Source of the DNA: Synechococcus sp. RCC307
GTDB taxonomy: Bacteria > Cyanobacteriota > Cyanobacteriia > PCC-6307 > Cyanobiaceae
Direction: 5' to 3'
DNA length: 64,000 nucleotides
Assembly: GCA_000063525.1 (NCBI GenBank)
Contig: CT978603.1
Location: 117,104-181,103 of the forward strand
Positions 11,991 to 20,974 of the stretch are shown here, one piece after another; position 1 is the first letter of the stretch; the number at the start of each line of letters is the position of its first letter. Both the position numbers and the translations under genes were made by a program. Below the pieces are notes generated by a model that made no database searches, had not been told where the DNA came from, and was given only the letters and a program-made list of their open reading frames with translations.

Positions 11991-13877
11991 ATGTGCGGCA
12001 TCGTTGCGGTCATTGGCACCCGTGATGCAGCTCCATTGCTTCTGGATGGCCTGCGGCAACTGGAGTATCGCGGCTACGACTCAGCAGGAATCGCCACGGT
12101 TCATGGCGGTCATCTGAGCCACCTGCGCGCTGAAGGCAAACTCATCAATCTCACCCAGCGTTTTGAAGCCAGTGGCGCTGCAGGATCTTGCGGCATTGGC
12201 CACACCCGTTGGGCCACCCACGGCAAGCCTGAGGAGCGCAACGCCCACCCCCACCTGGATGGTTCAGGTGAGTTGGCGGTGGTTCAAAACGGCATCATCG
12301 AAAACCACCGCAGCCTCAGAGAGCGATTGGCAGCAGGCGGGGCCGCCTTTCAATCCGATACCGACACTGAGGTCATTCCTCACCTCGTTTCACAAGAGTT
12401 GAAAGGTCTGCTAGCGGCAGGATCACCCGCTGATGGCGCCACCTTGCTCAAGGCCGTTCAACAGGCCTTGCCTCAGCTCGATGGTGCCTACGCGTTGGCT
12501 GTGGTTTGGGCCCAGTGCCCCGATGCCTTGGTCGTAGCTCGCCGGCAGGCCCCCTTGTTGATCGGCTTTGGTGAAGGTGAATTTCTTTGCGCCAGCGACA
12601 CACCCGCGCTGGCAGGTGTGACTCGCACCATCCTTCCCTTGGAAGATGGGGAAGTGGCCCTCTTGGGGCCTTTGGGCATTGAGCTCTACAACGAAGCCGG
12701 TGAGCGGCAGCAGCGACCGCCAACCCAGTTGCAGGGCACCGACCACGTGGCGGACAAGCGCAGCTTCCGCCACTTCATGCTCAAGGAGATCCATGAGCAG
12801 CCCGAAACCGCCGCCCGTTGGTTGCTGCGCCATTTGCCGGAGGGCGGCCCTAATGACCCCTTGGTGGCGTTGCCGCTTGAGCGCAGCCTGCTCGAGGGTG
12901 TGCAGCGCATCCAGATCTTGGCTTGCGGCACCAGCCGCCACGCTGCGCTGGTGGGAGCCCATTTGCTAGAGCAGCTTGCTGGAATTCCCACCAGCGTTCA
13001 TTACGCCAGTGAGTTCCGCTACTCACCGCCCCCGCTGGCGCCCCACACCCTCACCATTGGCGTGACCCAGTCGGGAGAGACCGCCGACACCTTGGCTGCT
13101 TTGGCGATGGAGCAGCAGCGTTGCGCTGACCATGGCGATCCCGCTTACGCAGCGCGCCTGCTAGGCATCACCAACCGCACCGAAAGCTCCTTGGGCCGCT
13201 TGGTGCCCCAACTCATCGACATCGCTGCGGGCGTTGAAGTGGGTGTTGCGGCGACTAAAACCTTCCTTGGACAGCTTCTGGCCTTCTATGGCTTGGCCAT
13301 CCAGCTCACGGATTTGCGTGGTGCGCGATCCCGTGAGCAACTCCATCCTCTGTTGGCTGAATTGCGGGCGCTTCCGGCGCAGCTGCAGACCTTGATTGAC
13401 CGGCTCGACCTGCGTTGCGCAGAGCTGGCCCATGCCTTTGCCGACACACGCACCGTCATCTATTTAGGCCGCGGCATCAACTACCCCATCGCATTGGAAG
13501 GCGCCCTCAAGCTGAAAGAGATCAGCTACATCCACGCCGAGGGGTATCCCGCCGGTGAGATGAAGCATGGCCCGATTGCCTTGCTCGACGCTGATGTGCC
13601 CGTGGTGAGTGTTGCCATGCCTGGGCCGGTGTTCGACAAGGTGCTCAGCAATGCCCAAGAAGCCAAGGCCAGAGATGCGCGCCTGATTGGGGTGGCCCCG
13701 GAATGCCCCGACACAGAGATCTTCGATGAGTTGCTGCCTGTGCCAGCAGTCGATGAGTTGCTCTCGCCGCTGCTCACCCTGATTCCGATGCAGCTGCTCA
13801 GCTATCACATCGCCGCGAGGCGCGGCCTTGATGTGGATCAACCCCGCAACTTGGCCAAGAGCGTCACGGTGGAGTGA
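11991..13877 (+). CDS. glmS: Glutamine-fructose-6-phosphate aminotransferase (GlmS)
   Basis: A 628-residue enzyme making glucosamine-6-phosphate, the entry to UDP-GlcNAc for peptidoglycan and surface glycans. An N-terminal glutaminase domain starts with Cys2 (MCGIVAVIG) and includes GHTRWATHGKP. Two SIS sugar isomerase domains follow (ILACGTSRHAAL, GVTQSGETADT, YLGRGINYPIALEGALKLKE), and the usual AKSVTVE ends the protein. Ribosome-binding site AGGAG precedes ATG 11991. Confidence 0.97.
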   Translation: MCGIVAVIGTRDAAPLLLDGLRQLEYRGYDSAGIATVHGGHLSHLRAEGKLINLTQRFEASGAAGSCGIGHTRWATHGKPEERNAHPHLDGSGELAVVQNGIIENHRSLRERLAAGGAAFQSDTDTEVIPHLVSQELKGLLAAGSPADGATLLKAVQQALPQLDGAYALAVVWAQCPDALVVARRQAPLLIGFGEGEFLCASDTPALAGVTRTILPLEDGEVALLGPLGIELYNEAGERQQRPPTQLQGTDHVADKRSFRHFMLKEIHEQPETAARWLLRHLPEGGPNDPLVALPLERSLLEGVQRIQILACGTSRHAALVGAHLLEQLAGIPTSVHYASEFRYSPPPLAPHTLTIGVTQSGETADTLAALAMEQQRCADHGDPAYAARLLGITNRTESSLGRLVPQLIDIAAGVEVGVAATKTFLGQLLAFYGLAIQLTDLRGARSREQLHPLLAELRALPAQLQTLIDRLDLRCAELAHAFADTRTVIYLGRGINYPIALEGALKLKEISYIHAEGYPAGEMKHGPIALLDADVPVVSVAMPGPVFDKVLSNAQEAKARDARLIGVAPECPDTEIFDELLPVPAVDELLSPLLTLIPMQLLSYHIAARRGLDVDQPRNLAKSVTVE

Positions 13878-13886
13878 GCCTTGGGC

Positions 13887-14414
13887 TCAGCCATCCAGCA
13901 GTCCTTTGGGGGGAGTGATCAGTAGCCAGCCCTCTTCCAGTTCCACCTGAGGAACGATCGCGTCGACAAAGGGAACGAGACAGCGGCGGCCATCGGCCTT
14001 GAGCTCAATTTCAAGCAAATCATTACCGCCGTGGTGGAGATCCACGACAACACCGATGGGGTCGGACTCAGTGTCAAGACGCACGGACAAGCCCTGCAGG
14101 TCCCTCACATGGAACTCACCGTCTTCAAGTTCTGGGATGTCGTCGGCGGCGACAAGGAATTCCTGGTGCACCAAGCTTTCTGCTGCAGTGCGGTCATTGA
14201 TGCCTTCAAAGCGCACCACAAATAGCTCCTTGCCAGGCAGTTGCCGGCCGCTCAGCAGCTGCACTTGTTGCTCGTTATGGCCCCGGCGGCGCAGCCAGCG
14301 GCTGCCAGGTTCGGTGAAGCGCTGCGGGAAATCACTGGCCGGCAGGATGCGCACTTCGCCCTTGAGCCCTTGGGCTGCCACCACCTGGCCCACAACTAAG
14401 AACTCATCTGCCAT
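13887..14414 (-). CDS. rimM: Ribosome maturation factor RimM
   Basis: A 175-residue 30S maturation factor. The N-terminal beta-barrel begins with [19 protein letters not shown] and the C-terminal PRC-barrel region includes [14 protein letters not shown] and a [20 protein letters not shown] stretch, both typical. It converges on glmS with a 9-base gap and is divergent from ndhS (35 bases between starts). Confidence 0.95.
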   Translation of the reverse strand: MADEFLVVGQVVAAQGLKGEVRILPASDFPQRFTEPGSRWLRRRGHNEQQVQLLSGRQLPGKELFVVRFEGINDRTAAESLVHQEFLVAADDIPELEDGEFHVRDLQGLSVRLDTESDPIGVVVDLHHGGNDLLEIELKADGRRCLVPFVDAIVPQVELEEGWLLITPPKGLLDG

Positions 14415-14449
14415 CGCCCCTTAGCCTGAAGGCCCTCCAAGTTGTGGTG

Positions 14450-14617
14450 ATGATTCTCCCTGGCAGCACCGTGCGGGTGAGTGATGGCCGCTCGATCTAC
14501 AACGGCTACCAGGGCTTTGTGCAGCGCATCAGCGGTGACAGGGCTGCCGTGCTGTTTGAAGGCGGTAACTGGGACAAGCTTGTGACGTTGCCGCTTAAGA
14601 CCCTGACCGAGGTTTGA
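14450..14617 (+). CDS. ndhS: NDH-1 subunit S-like protein (NdhS, DUF3252)
   Basis: A short 55-residue gene. It reads MILPGSTVRVSDGRSIYNGY, then QGFVQRISGDRAAVLFEGGN and WDKLVTLPL. This matches my memory of cyanobacterial NdhS, an SH3-like subunit at the ferredoxin-docking site of photosynthetic NDH-1. In-frame GTG codons at 14444 and 14447 are alternative starts. The last 23 bases overlap the 3' end of rnc on the other strand. Confidence 0.85.
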   Translation: MILPGSTVRVSDGRSIYNGYQGFVQRISGDRAAVLFEGGNWDKLVTLPLKTLTEV

Positions 14618-15305
14618 GTTGTTCGAGGGCTGCGCGTGCGGCTTCTTGTTCGGCAAGACGGCGTGAAGGACCCCAGCCACAGCCTTTTTCTTTGGCATTG
14701 ACACTCACCACGCTGCGAAAGCGTCTCTGGTCGCCGTGGTTGCTGTTTTCTTCTGTTGTGGAGTAGCTCGGCAGCCCGGCTTGTTGCGCTTGGGTGAGTT
14801 CTTGCAGGGCTGATTTCCAGTTGTGTCGGTGCGGATCCTCTGCAAGCTCTAGGCAGCTGCGCTGCCACTGCGGGTCCAGCCACTGGCGCACGGCATGGAG
14901 CCCGCCATCGGCTCCGCCCCAGGCCAAATACACAGCGCCAACCAAGGCTTCACAGCATTCAGCGCGCACAGTCGCCCGTGCTGTGGTGTCTGCTGCGGTG
15001 GCAGATCCTTGCTTGATCAGTCCATCAAGCTGCAGCTCAGCAGCGAGTTCAGCCAGCCAACGGTCGCTCACCAACTGCGCGCGGAAGGCTGAGCGCTCGC
15101 CAACGCTGAGCTTGGAGTTGTTCTCCTCGAGAAATTCGGCGCAGGCCAGACGCAGCACGGCATCACCAAGGAATTCCAGCTCTTCGTGGTTGACCTCGAG
15201 TCCAGCACTGGTGTGGGTCAGGGCTGTGTGTAAGGGCTTCAGGGCGGCTTCATCTGCAGGCTGCTGGAGCCCAAGGCGAATCAGTAGCTCCTGCAGCGTG
15301 GTCAT
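14595..15305 (-). CDS. rnc: Ribonuclease III
   Basis: A 236-residue double-strand-specific RNase with an N-terminal RNase III domain (signature LEFLGDAVLRLACAEFL, second acidic site in CCEALVGAVYLAWGG) and a C-terminal dsRNA-binding domain (about 165-232, ending WGPSRRLAEQEAARAALEQL). It processes rRNA precursors and structured mRNAs. It begins 4 bases after the 3' end of the RNase P RNA on the same strand, so both may be on one transcript. Confidence 0.93.
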   Translation of the reverse strand: MTTLQELLIRLGLQQPADEAALKPLHTALTHTSAGLEVNHEELEFLGDAVLRLACAEFLEENNSKLSVGERSAFRAQLVSDRWLAELAAELQLDGLIKQGSATAADTTARATVRAECCEALVGAVYLAWGGADGGLHAVRQWLDPQWQRSCLELAEDPHRHNWKSALQELTQAQQAGLPSYSTTEENSNHGDQRRFRSVVSVNAKEKGCGWGPSRRLAEQEAARAALEQLKPRSGS

Positions 15306-15308
15306 GGG

Positions 15309-15675
15309 CGGAAAGCAGGACGTAAGCCGGGTTCTGTTCGCTGGATGATCATCTGTCTGGGACCACCGTTACCGGTGGCCTCGAGCGGCGCGCTGTTGTC
15401 GGGACCGGTCAATGGCCAACCATCGTCCCTGGGCCTTGCTCCCGGCCGGGGTTTACCGAGCCAGCACCTCTCGATGCTGCTGGTGCGCTCTTACCGCACC
15501 CTTGCACCCTTGCCTGTGCCGGCAAGCCGGCCATCGGCGGTGTGTTTCTGTGGCACTCTCCTCACGGTCACCCGCACTGGGCGTTACCCAGCAAGCCTGG
15601 CCATTCGGGAGCCCGGACTTTCCTCAGCCACCACTGCAAGCAGCGGCAACTGCGATCACCTCGCCTGCTTTCCAA
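15309..15675 (-). ncRNA. rnpB: RNase P RNA (bacterial type A)
   Basis: Read on the minus strand, this region contains the universal GAGGAAAGTCCGGGCTCC block (near 15612-15630) and a 3' part with ACAGAACCCGGCTTACG. Helix P1 is a perfect 10-base-pair pairing between 15664-15673 and 15310-15319. Length of about 365 is normal. The RNA is the catalytic part of the tRNA 5'-maturation enzyme. A tRNA gene lies just outside its 5' end on the opposite strand and rnc just after its 3' end. Confidence 0.96.
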
Positions 15676-15712
15676 TTCAAAGCCTAGATCGCTTGCAATA
15701 CTGAGCTTTCAA

Positions 15713-15786
<74 letters not shown>

Positions 15787-15870
15787 TGACAAGGTGCTGC
15801 CACCTCCACAGGTGGTGCCCTGTTGAAACCTTGCCCCTGTCGCTAGCGTTCAAGCGTCTGACAGGGAGTC

Positions 15871-16188
15871 ATGACCCAGCTCCACGATCTGCGCCTGCGT
15901 CTTTTGGTGCAGCAGGAGAGCGAGAGAATCGCTAGCACTCAGCCTTCCGAGCTTGATTTGTCTGTCGTTCAGGCCCGCAGCCTCTGCTGGTTAGCACTTC
16001 TAGCTGAAGCCCACGAGGACCAAGCCAGCGACGCTGAGCGCCGCGGCGATACCGAACAAGCCATGGGTTGGTTCGCTGATGCGATGCGCCTGCGTGACGC
16101 AATCCAGGTGGTGACCACCATTGAAATTCCCCTGCCTGCGACCATTGATGAGGCGGAAGAGGACGACGACCAATCCATGGCTGCCTGA
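15871..16188 (+). CDS. Small conserved-looking hypothetical protein
   Basis: 105 residues, predicted mostly helical, with an acidic tail (EEDDDQSMAA). It contains RSLCWLALLAEAHEDQASDA and GDTEQAMGWFADAMRLRDAI, a TPR-like helical pair. I do not recognise the family. Ribosome-binding site AGGGAG lies 5 bases before ATG. It lies 84 bases after tRNA-Arg and 35 bases before the next small gene on the same strand, so the two may be co-transcribed. Confidence 0.65.
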   Translation: MTQLHDLRLRLLVQQESERIASTQPSELDLSVVQARSLCWLALLAEAHEDQASDAERRGDTEQAMGWFADAMRLRDAIQVVTTIEIPLPATIDEAEEDDDQSMAA

Positions 16189-16223
16189 TGTCATGATGGA
16201 ATTTGGTCCTGAGGGAGCACTCT

Positions 16224-16661
16224 TTGCCCGAAGAGCCCTGCCAATGCCCTGATTGCCGGCGCTTCTACCGCGAGCACGACCGGTTAATCCGTGAAAATCC
16301 CAGCCTGCGTCAGCAGCAAGAGCTCAATTGGGCGGCGTTGCAAGCGTTCCGCACCTTGGCAGGCCGCGTGCTGGAAGATCTTCAAAAAAATCAGCCCCAC
16401 CCTGGTGAGGCGTCACCTGCAGCAGCAGGCGGCGCTGCAACAGAAGACAACAGCCTTCAGCAGGCGTTGGGCGATCTAGAAACCATCAATGCTCACCTCT
16501 TCTCGATTGAGGTGCTGATGGAGCGCATCTTTGATGTGCGCGTTCCAGAAGCCGTTGAGCAGAAGTTTCAAGAACTGGCCGGCGAGCTCGCTCCCGATCC
16601 TTTGAATGTGGATCGGTTGCGGCTCAACCGGCTTTTGCACCAAACGCCTGATCTCCCCTAG
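16224..16661 (+). CDS. Hypothetical protein with N-terminal Cys cluster
   Basis: 145 residues from TTG 16224, chosen because GAGGGAG sits 6 bases upstream; an in-frame TTG at 16203 would give 152. The protein opens with MPEEPCQCPDCRRFY, a CxCxxC cluster that could bind a metal. An Ala/Gly/Pro linker and a helical domain (LGDLETINAHLFSIEVLMER) follow. I do not recognise the family. Its stop overlaps the glgP stop in the palindrome CTAG. Confidence 0.65.
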   Translation: MPEEPCQCPDCRRFYREHDRLIRENPSLRQQQELNWAALQAFRTLAGRVLEDLQKNQPHPGEASPAAAGGAATEDNSLQQALGDLETINAHLFSIEVLMERIFDVRVPEAVEQKFQELAGELAPDPLNVDRLRLNRLLHQTPDLP

Positions 16662-19180
16662 GGGTTGCTTTGGCAGGTCACCTTTACGGGGACAGCCGCT
16701 GCTTTCCAGATCCCATCGCAGTACTCACGCACGGAGCGGTCGGATGAGAAGTAGCCCGTGCGAGCGCTGTTGAGCAGGCTCATGCGGTTCCAGTGCTGGC
16801 GATTGCCCCAGGCTTCGCTGACGCTGTCTTGGGCGTCCAAGTAGGCAGCGAAATCAGCAAAGACAAAGAACGGATCCTGGCCGCGCAGGTTGTCCACCAA
16901 CGGGCGGAAGAGCTCGGTGTCGCCATTGCTGAAATGGCCTTGCTCCACCAAATGCAGCACCTCCTGCAGTTCAGGTAGTGCCTCAAGGAGTTCCCAGGGG
17001 CGGTAGCCGCTCTTGCGCAGGGCTTCGATTTCTGGGGTGGTTTTACCGAACAGGAAGAAGTTGTCGACGCCCACTTGCTCGCGAATCTCGACGTTGGCGC
17101 CATCAAGGGTGCCGATCGTCAGCGCGCCATTCATGGCGAACTTCATGTTGCCGGTGCCAGAAGCTTCCTTGCCGGCCGTGGAGATCTGCTCAGAGAGATC
17201 CGAAGCCGGATAGACCCGCTCACCGAGCTTGACGTTGTAATCAGGCAGGAACACCACCCGCAGGCGGCCATCCATGTCGGGGTCGGAATTAACGGTTTCG
17301 GCAATGCCGTTGATGAATCGGATGATCAGCTTGGCCATGTAGTAGCCAGGGGCTGCTTTGCCGCCAAAGATCACCGTGCGGGGGGCCAGGCCATCGCCTT
17401 GGCCGTTCTTGATCCGCAGATACTGCGCGATCACCTGCAAAGCATTGAGGTGCTGGCGCTTGTACTCGTGAATCCGCTTGACCTGGACATCAAAGAGCGA
17501 AGCGGGATCCACCAGCACGCTGGTGTGGCGGTGGATGTAGCTCGCTAACTGGCGTTTGGATTCCAGCTTGGTGTGGTCCCAGCGCTCCAGGAAGCTGGAA
17601 TCGTTTTGGAAGCGCTCGAGCTGTTTGAGCTCATCGAGGTTGTGCAGCCAGTTTTGGCCGATCACCTCATCGAGCAGGCCGCGCAGCTGGGGGTTGCAGA
17701 GGCCAATCCAACGCCGTGGGGTAACGCCATTGGTGACGTTGGTGAATTTCTCAGGCCAGAGCTGAGCAAACTCCGGCATCAAGCTGCTCTTCACCAGATC
17801 GCTGTGGAGCTTGGCCACGCCGTTGACGTGGTGGGAGCCCACGGTGGCGAGGTGAGCCATGCGCACGGCTTTTTGGCCCTCTTCATCAATGATCGAGAGC
17901 TTGCGCAAGATGGCGTCATCACCAGGGTGTTTCAGCCGCACCTGCTGCAGGAAGCGGCGGTTGATCTCAAAGATCAGCTCCAGATGGCGCGGCAGCAGGC
18001 TGGCGAACAGGGGCAGGCCCCATTTCTCCAGGGCTTCAGGCAGCAGGGTGTGGTTGGTGTAGGCCAGTGAGCGGCTGGTGATGTCCCAGGCCAGATCCCA
18101 ATCCAGGTTCTTGTCATCAATCAGCAGGCGCATCAATTCAGCCACCGCGATCGCTGGGTGGGTGTCATTGAGTTGAACGGCCCAGTGCTGCGGGAATTCC
18201 GTCACTGGAATCTTGCGCTGCTCCAGGTTGCGCAGCATGTCCTGCAAAGAGCAGCTGACGAAGAAGTGCTGCTGCTTCAGGCGCAGGCGGCGGCCTTCAT
18301 CGGTGCCGTCGTTGGGATAGAGAACCTTGGAGAGGGTCTCAGAGCCCACCTTTTCCTCAACAGCGCCGTAGTAATCGCCGATGTTGAAGGCGTAGAAGTC
18401 AAAGGATTCGGTGGCTGTGGCACGCCAGAGCCGTAGCCGATCGCAGGTGTTGACCTTGTAGCCCAGGACAGGGATGTCGTGGGGGATGCCGATGGCGTGT
18501 TCGCCTGGAATCCAGCGGGAGCGGTAGCGGCCGTGCTCATCGGTGTAGCCCTCAGTGCGGCCGCCAAAGCCCACAAATACGGCTTGATCAGGGTGGGTGA
18601 GCTCCCAGGGCCAACCGCCTTTGAGCCATTTGTCGGTGATCTCCACCTGCCAGCCATCGCGGATCAGCTGATCGAAGATCCCGAACTCGTAGCGGATGCC
18701 GTAGCCAACGGCTGGAACTTCCAAGCTGGCCAGCGATTCCATGTAGCAAGCGGCCAGGCGCCCTAAACCGCCATTGCCGAGGCCTGGTTCTTCCTCCACC
18801 TCACGGACGTCGTCCAGCGTGATGCCGTTAAAGCGATGCAGGGCTTCAGCCGCCTCCTTCTCGATGCCCAGCATCAGCAGGTTGTTCCCCAGCTGCGGGC
18901 CAATCAGGAATTCTGCGGAGAGGTAGGCAACGCTTTTGGCCGGATGCTCGTTGAGGGCTTCTTTGCCTGCCAAATACCGGGTCATTAGCCGGTCGCGCAC
19001 GGCATAGCTCAGGGCCATGTAGAGGTCATGGCGCGTGGCGCTTGGGGCCAGCTTGCCCAGGGTGAAGAACAGATGCTCAGTGATGCCGGCAAACAGGTCA
19101 TCAGCGCTGAGGCCACTGCGCTCAGGATCCTGAAAACCGCCGGGGGTAGGCATCGAAAATTCCGCAGGCTGCTCGCTCAT
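16658..19180 (-). CDS. glgP: Glycogen/starch/alpha-glucan phosphorylase
   Basis: A 840-residue PLP enzyme releasing glucose-1-phosphate from glycogen. Signature block EASGTGNMKFAMNGALTIGT holds the PLP lysine, and GLGNGGLGRLAACYMES and the NVTNGVTPRRWIGLCNP block are intact. The start is placed at ATG 19180 (MSEQPAEFSMPTPGGFQ); the frame is open to 19225 but the extra 15 residues do not look conserved. Its 3' end overlaps the upstream hypothetical gene by 4 bases. Confidence 0.96.
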   Translation of the reverse strand: MSEQPAEFSMPTPGGFQDPERSGLSADDLFAGITEHLFFTLGKLAPSATRHDLYMALSYAVRDRLMTRYLAGKEALNEHPAKSVAYLSAEFLIGPQLGNNLLMLGIEKEAAEALHRFNGITLDDVREVEEEPGLGNGGLGRLAACYMESLASLEVPAVGYGIRYEFGIFDQLIRDGWQVEITDKWLKGGWPWELTHPDQAVFVGFGGRTEGYTDEHGRYRSRWIPGEHAIGIPHDIPVLGYKVNTCDRLRLWRATATESFDFYAFNIGDYYGAVEEKVGSETLSKVLYPNDGTDEGRRLRLKQQHFFVSCSLQDMLRNLEQRKIPVTEFPQHWAVQLNDTHPAIAVAELMRLLIDDKNLDWDLAWDITSRSLAYTNHTLLPEALEKWGLPLFASLLPRHLELIFEINRRFLQQVRLKHPGDDAILRKLSIIDEEGQKAVRMAHLATVGSHHVNGVAKLHSDLVKSSLMPEFAQLWPEKFTNVTNGVTPRRWIGLCNPQLRGLLDEVIGQNWLHNLDELKQLERFQNDSSFLERWDHTKLESKRQLASYIHRHTSVLVDPASLFDVQVKRIHEYKRQHLNALQVIAQYLRIKNGQGDGLAPRTVIFGGKAAPGYYMAKLIIRFINGIAETVNSDPDMDGRLRVVFLPDYNVKLGERVYPASDLSEQISTAGKEASGTGNMKFAMNGALTIGTLDGANVEIREQVGVDNFFLFGKTTPEIEALRKSGYRPWELLEALPELQEVLHLVEQGHFSNGDTELFRPLVDNLRGQDPFFVFADFAAYLDAQDSVSEAWGNRQHWNRMSLLNSARTGYFSSDRSVREYCDGIWKAAAVPVKVTCQSNP

Positions 19181-19251
19181 GGGATTGGGTGGCACAACGG
19201 TCACCACGGACCGTAGCGATGGCAAGTTGGCTGAACCGTTAAGGCGGCGGA

Positions 19252-19740
19252 ATGATGCGGGATTGGGGACTCAGTTGGGGCGGCTGGCTCGATAACCGCC
19301 GCGGTGAATGGTGGTTACTAGGCCAGCTTGTGCTTATTGCCTTGGACATCGCCATGCCCGCTTGGCCCTCGCTGTGGCGCTCTCCGCCAGGGGTGATGGT
19401 CGTTGGTGTGGTGGTGCTGATTGGTGGTTTGGTGCTGGCGGCAGTGGCCTTTGTGCAGTTGGGCAGCAGCCTCACGCCACTGCCTGAGCCGATGCCCAAT
19501 GCTGAGCTCAAGGCGCAGGGTTTGTATGGCTTTTGCCGCCATCCGCTGTATCTGGCGGTGTTGGTGTGCGCCCTGGGGATGGCGTTGATCAAAGGCGGTG
19601 TGCTGCATCCCCTGCTGCTGCTGGGCTTAGTGGTGTTGCTGAGGGTCAAAGCCAAGCGGGAAGAGCAAGCGCTGCTTCGCCACTACCCCGACTACGGCGC
19701 CTACCAACAGCGGGTTCCAGCCTTCTTTCCTGGCTTGTAG
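19252..19740 (+). CDS. Isoprenylcysteine carboxylmethyltransferase-like membrane protein
   Basis: 162 residues with about four hydrophobic helices and the family signature GLYGFCRHPLYLAVL followed by KREEQALLRHYPDYGAYQ, as in ICMT/PEMT-type membrane methyltransferases that use S-adenosylmethionine. Bacterial members mostly lack prenylated protein substrates, so the target is unknown. ATG 19252 and ATG 19255 are both possible starts. It converges on the next gene with one base between stops. Confidence 0.8.
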   Translation: MMRDWGLSWGGWLDNRRGEWWLLGQLVLIALDIAMPAWPSLWRSPPGVMVVGVVVLIGGLVLAAVAFVQLGSSLTPLPEPMPNAELKAQGLYGFCRHPLYLAVLVCALGMALIKGGVLHPLLLLGLVVLLRVKAKREEQALLRHYPDYGAYQQRVPAFFPGL

Positions 19741-19741
19741 A

Positions 19742-20086
19742 TCAGTCGTCCTGCTCTCGGCGCGAGGCCAAGCTCCAAAAGGCACCGGAGAGCACAGCCA
19801 TCAGCCCCAAGCTGGCGCCCCAGCTGGGCCCGAGAGCCCAACTCATGGCGATTTGGCTGATCAGGCCGATGGCTGCAGCGAGCAGCAAGCTGCTCAGCAC
19901 CAAGATCGTGGTTTGCAGCGACTCGCTGAGGCCCGTGCCGCTGAGCTCGGCTTCTAGTCGGCTTAAGGGTCCGCTCAAGGGGATGTAGAGGGCCAAGGCC
20001 CATAGCGCTGAACCGCTGGCCAAGGTGATCCAGTCGCTACTGCTCAGGGGCAAGGCTCGGCGGCAAACGCCGCGTATCCCTAGCAT
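19742..20086 (-). CDS. Small membrane protein (unknown)
   Basis: 114 residues with two to three hydrophobic helices (WITLASGSALWALALYIPL, TTILVLSSLLLAAAIGLI, a third near SLGLMAVLSGAFWSLA) and a short charged C terminus. It resembles the small cyanobacterial DUF3082-type membrane proteins, but this is only an impression. ATG 20086 leaves 9 bases to the divergent hydrolase start; an in-frame TTG at 20053 would free more promoter space. Confidence 0.6.
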   Translation of the reverse strand: MLGIRGVCRRALPLSSSDWITLASGSALWALALYIPLSGPLSRLEAELSGTGLSESLQTTILVLSSLLLAAAIGLISQIAMSWALGPSWGASLGLMAVLSGAFWSLASRREQDD

Positions 20087-20095
20087 CTCTGGCCC

Positions 20096-20971
20096 TTGGC
20101 TTGCGCCGCTGTGTCAGCGTCTTGGACTTTTCGCGGCAGCCCGATTCATTGTGTTGCTGCTGGTGATGATCAGCAGCGCCCTGCTGTGCTGCTGGTGCAT
20201 GGCTTTGGTGCTTCTACCGACCACTGGCGTCACAACCTTCCGGTGCTCTCCGAGAGCTATGAGGTGCACGCCCTCGACCTGCTCGGCTTTGGCCGCAGCG
20301 CCAAGCCAGCTGGGGTGGCTTACGGGGGAGCGCTGTGGCGCGATCTGCTCTGCGCCTATACCCGCGAGCGCATTGGCCGGCCCACGGTGTTGGTGGGGAA
20401 CTCCTTGGGCGGCTATTCAGCCTTGGCTGCCGGTGCAGCTCTTGGCGATGACTGCGCTGGGGTGGTGCTGCTGAATGCAGCCGGGCCATTCAGTGAGGAA
20501 AAAGCTCCCCTGAAGGGTTGGGGCGCCATTGCCCGCAAAAGCATTGGCACGGCCATCTTGAAAAGCCCTGTGGTGCAGAGGTTGCTGTTTGAAAACCTGC
20601 GCCGTCCCGCCACCATTCGCCGCACCTTGCGGCAGGTGTACATCGATCAGACCAACGTCGATGACGAGCTGGTGGAGGCGATCCGCCAGCCCTCCCTCGA
20701 TCCAGGGGCGTTTGGCGTGTTTCGCACGGTGTTCGACATCCCCAGCGGCCAACCCCTTGATGAGTTGTTTGCCCAGTTGAAGGCTCCACTGCTGTTGCTT
20801 TGGGGAATCCGCGATCCCTGGATCAATGCCGCCGGGCGCCGAGAAGCATTCCAGCGCTATGCCCCTGAGGCCACGACGGAGGTGGTGCTGGAGGCAGGTC
20901 ACTGCCCCCACGATGAAGTCCCCTCAATCGTTAACGCTGAGTTGCTGCAATGGCTGGGCACCTTGCCTTGA
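20096..20971 (+). CDS. Alpha/beta hydrolase
   Basis: About 290 residues with the fold's landmarks: LLVHGFGASTDHWRHNLPVL (oxyanion region), nucleophile elbow LVGNSLGGYSAL (Ser in GNSLGG), late Asp in LWGIRDPWINAAG and catalytic His in VLEAGHCPHDEVP. The arrangement is like haloalkane dehalogenase or esterase-type hydrolases; the substrate is unknown. The start is uncertain: TTG 20096 or GTG 20111. The mutarotase gene begins 3 bases after its stop. Confidence 0.85.
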   Translation: MACAAVSASWTFRGSPIHCVAAGDDQQRPAVLLVHGFGASTDHWRHNLPVLSESYEVHALDLLGFGRSAKPAGVAYGGALWRDLLCAYTRERIGRPTVLVGNSLGGYSALAAGAALGDDCAGVVLLNAAGPFSEEKAPLKGWGAIARKSIGTAILKSPVVQRLLFENLRRPATIRRTLRQVYIDQTNVDDELVEAIRQPSLDPGAFGVFRTVFDIPSGQPLDELFAQLKAPLLLLWGIRDPWINAAGRREAFQRYAPEATTEVVLEAGHCPHDEVPSIVNAELLQWLGTLP

Positions 20972-20974
20972 GCC

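Noticed and set aside
15787..15830. Hairpin CCACCT/AGGTGG after tRNA-Arg as a terminator
   Set aside because: No T run follows the stem, so termination is not supported.
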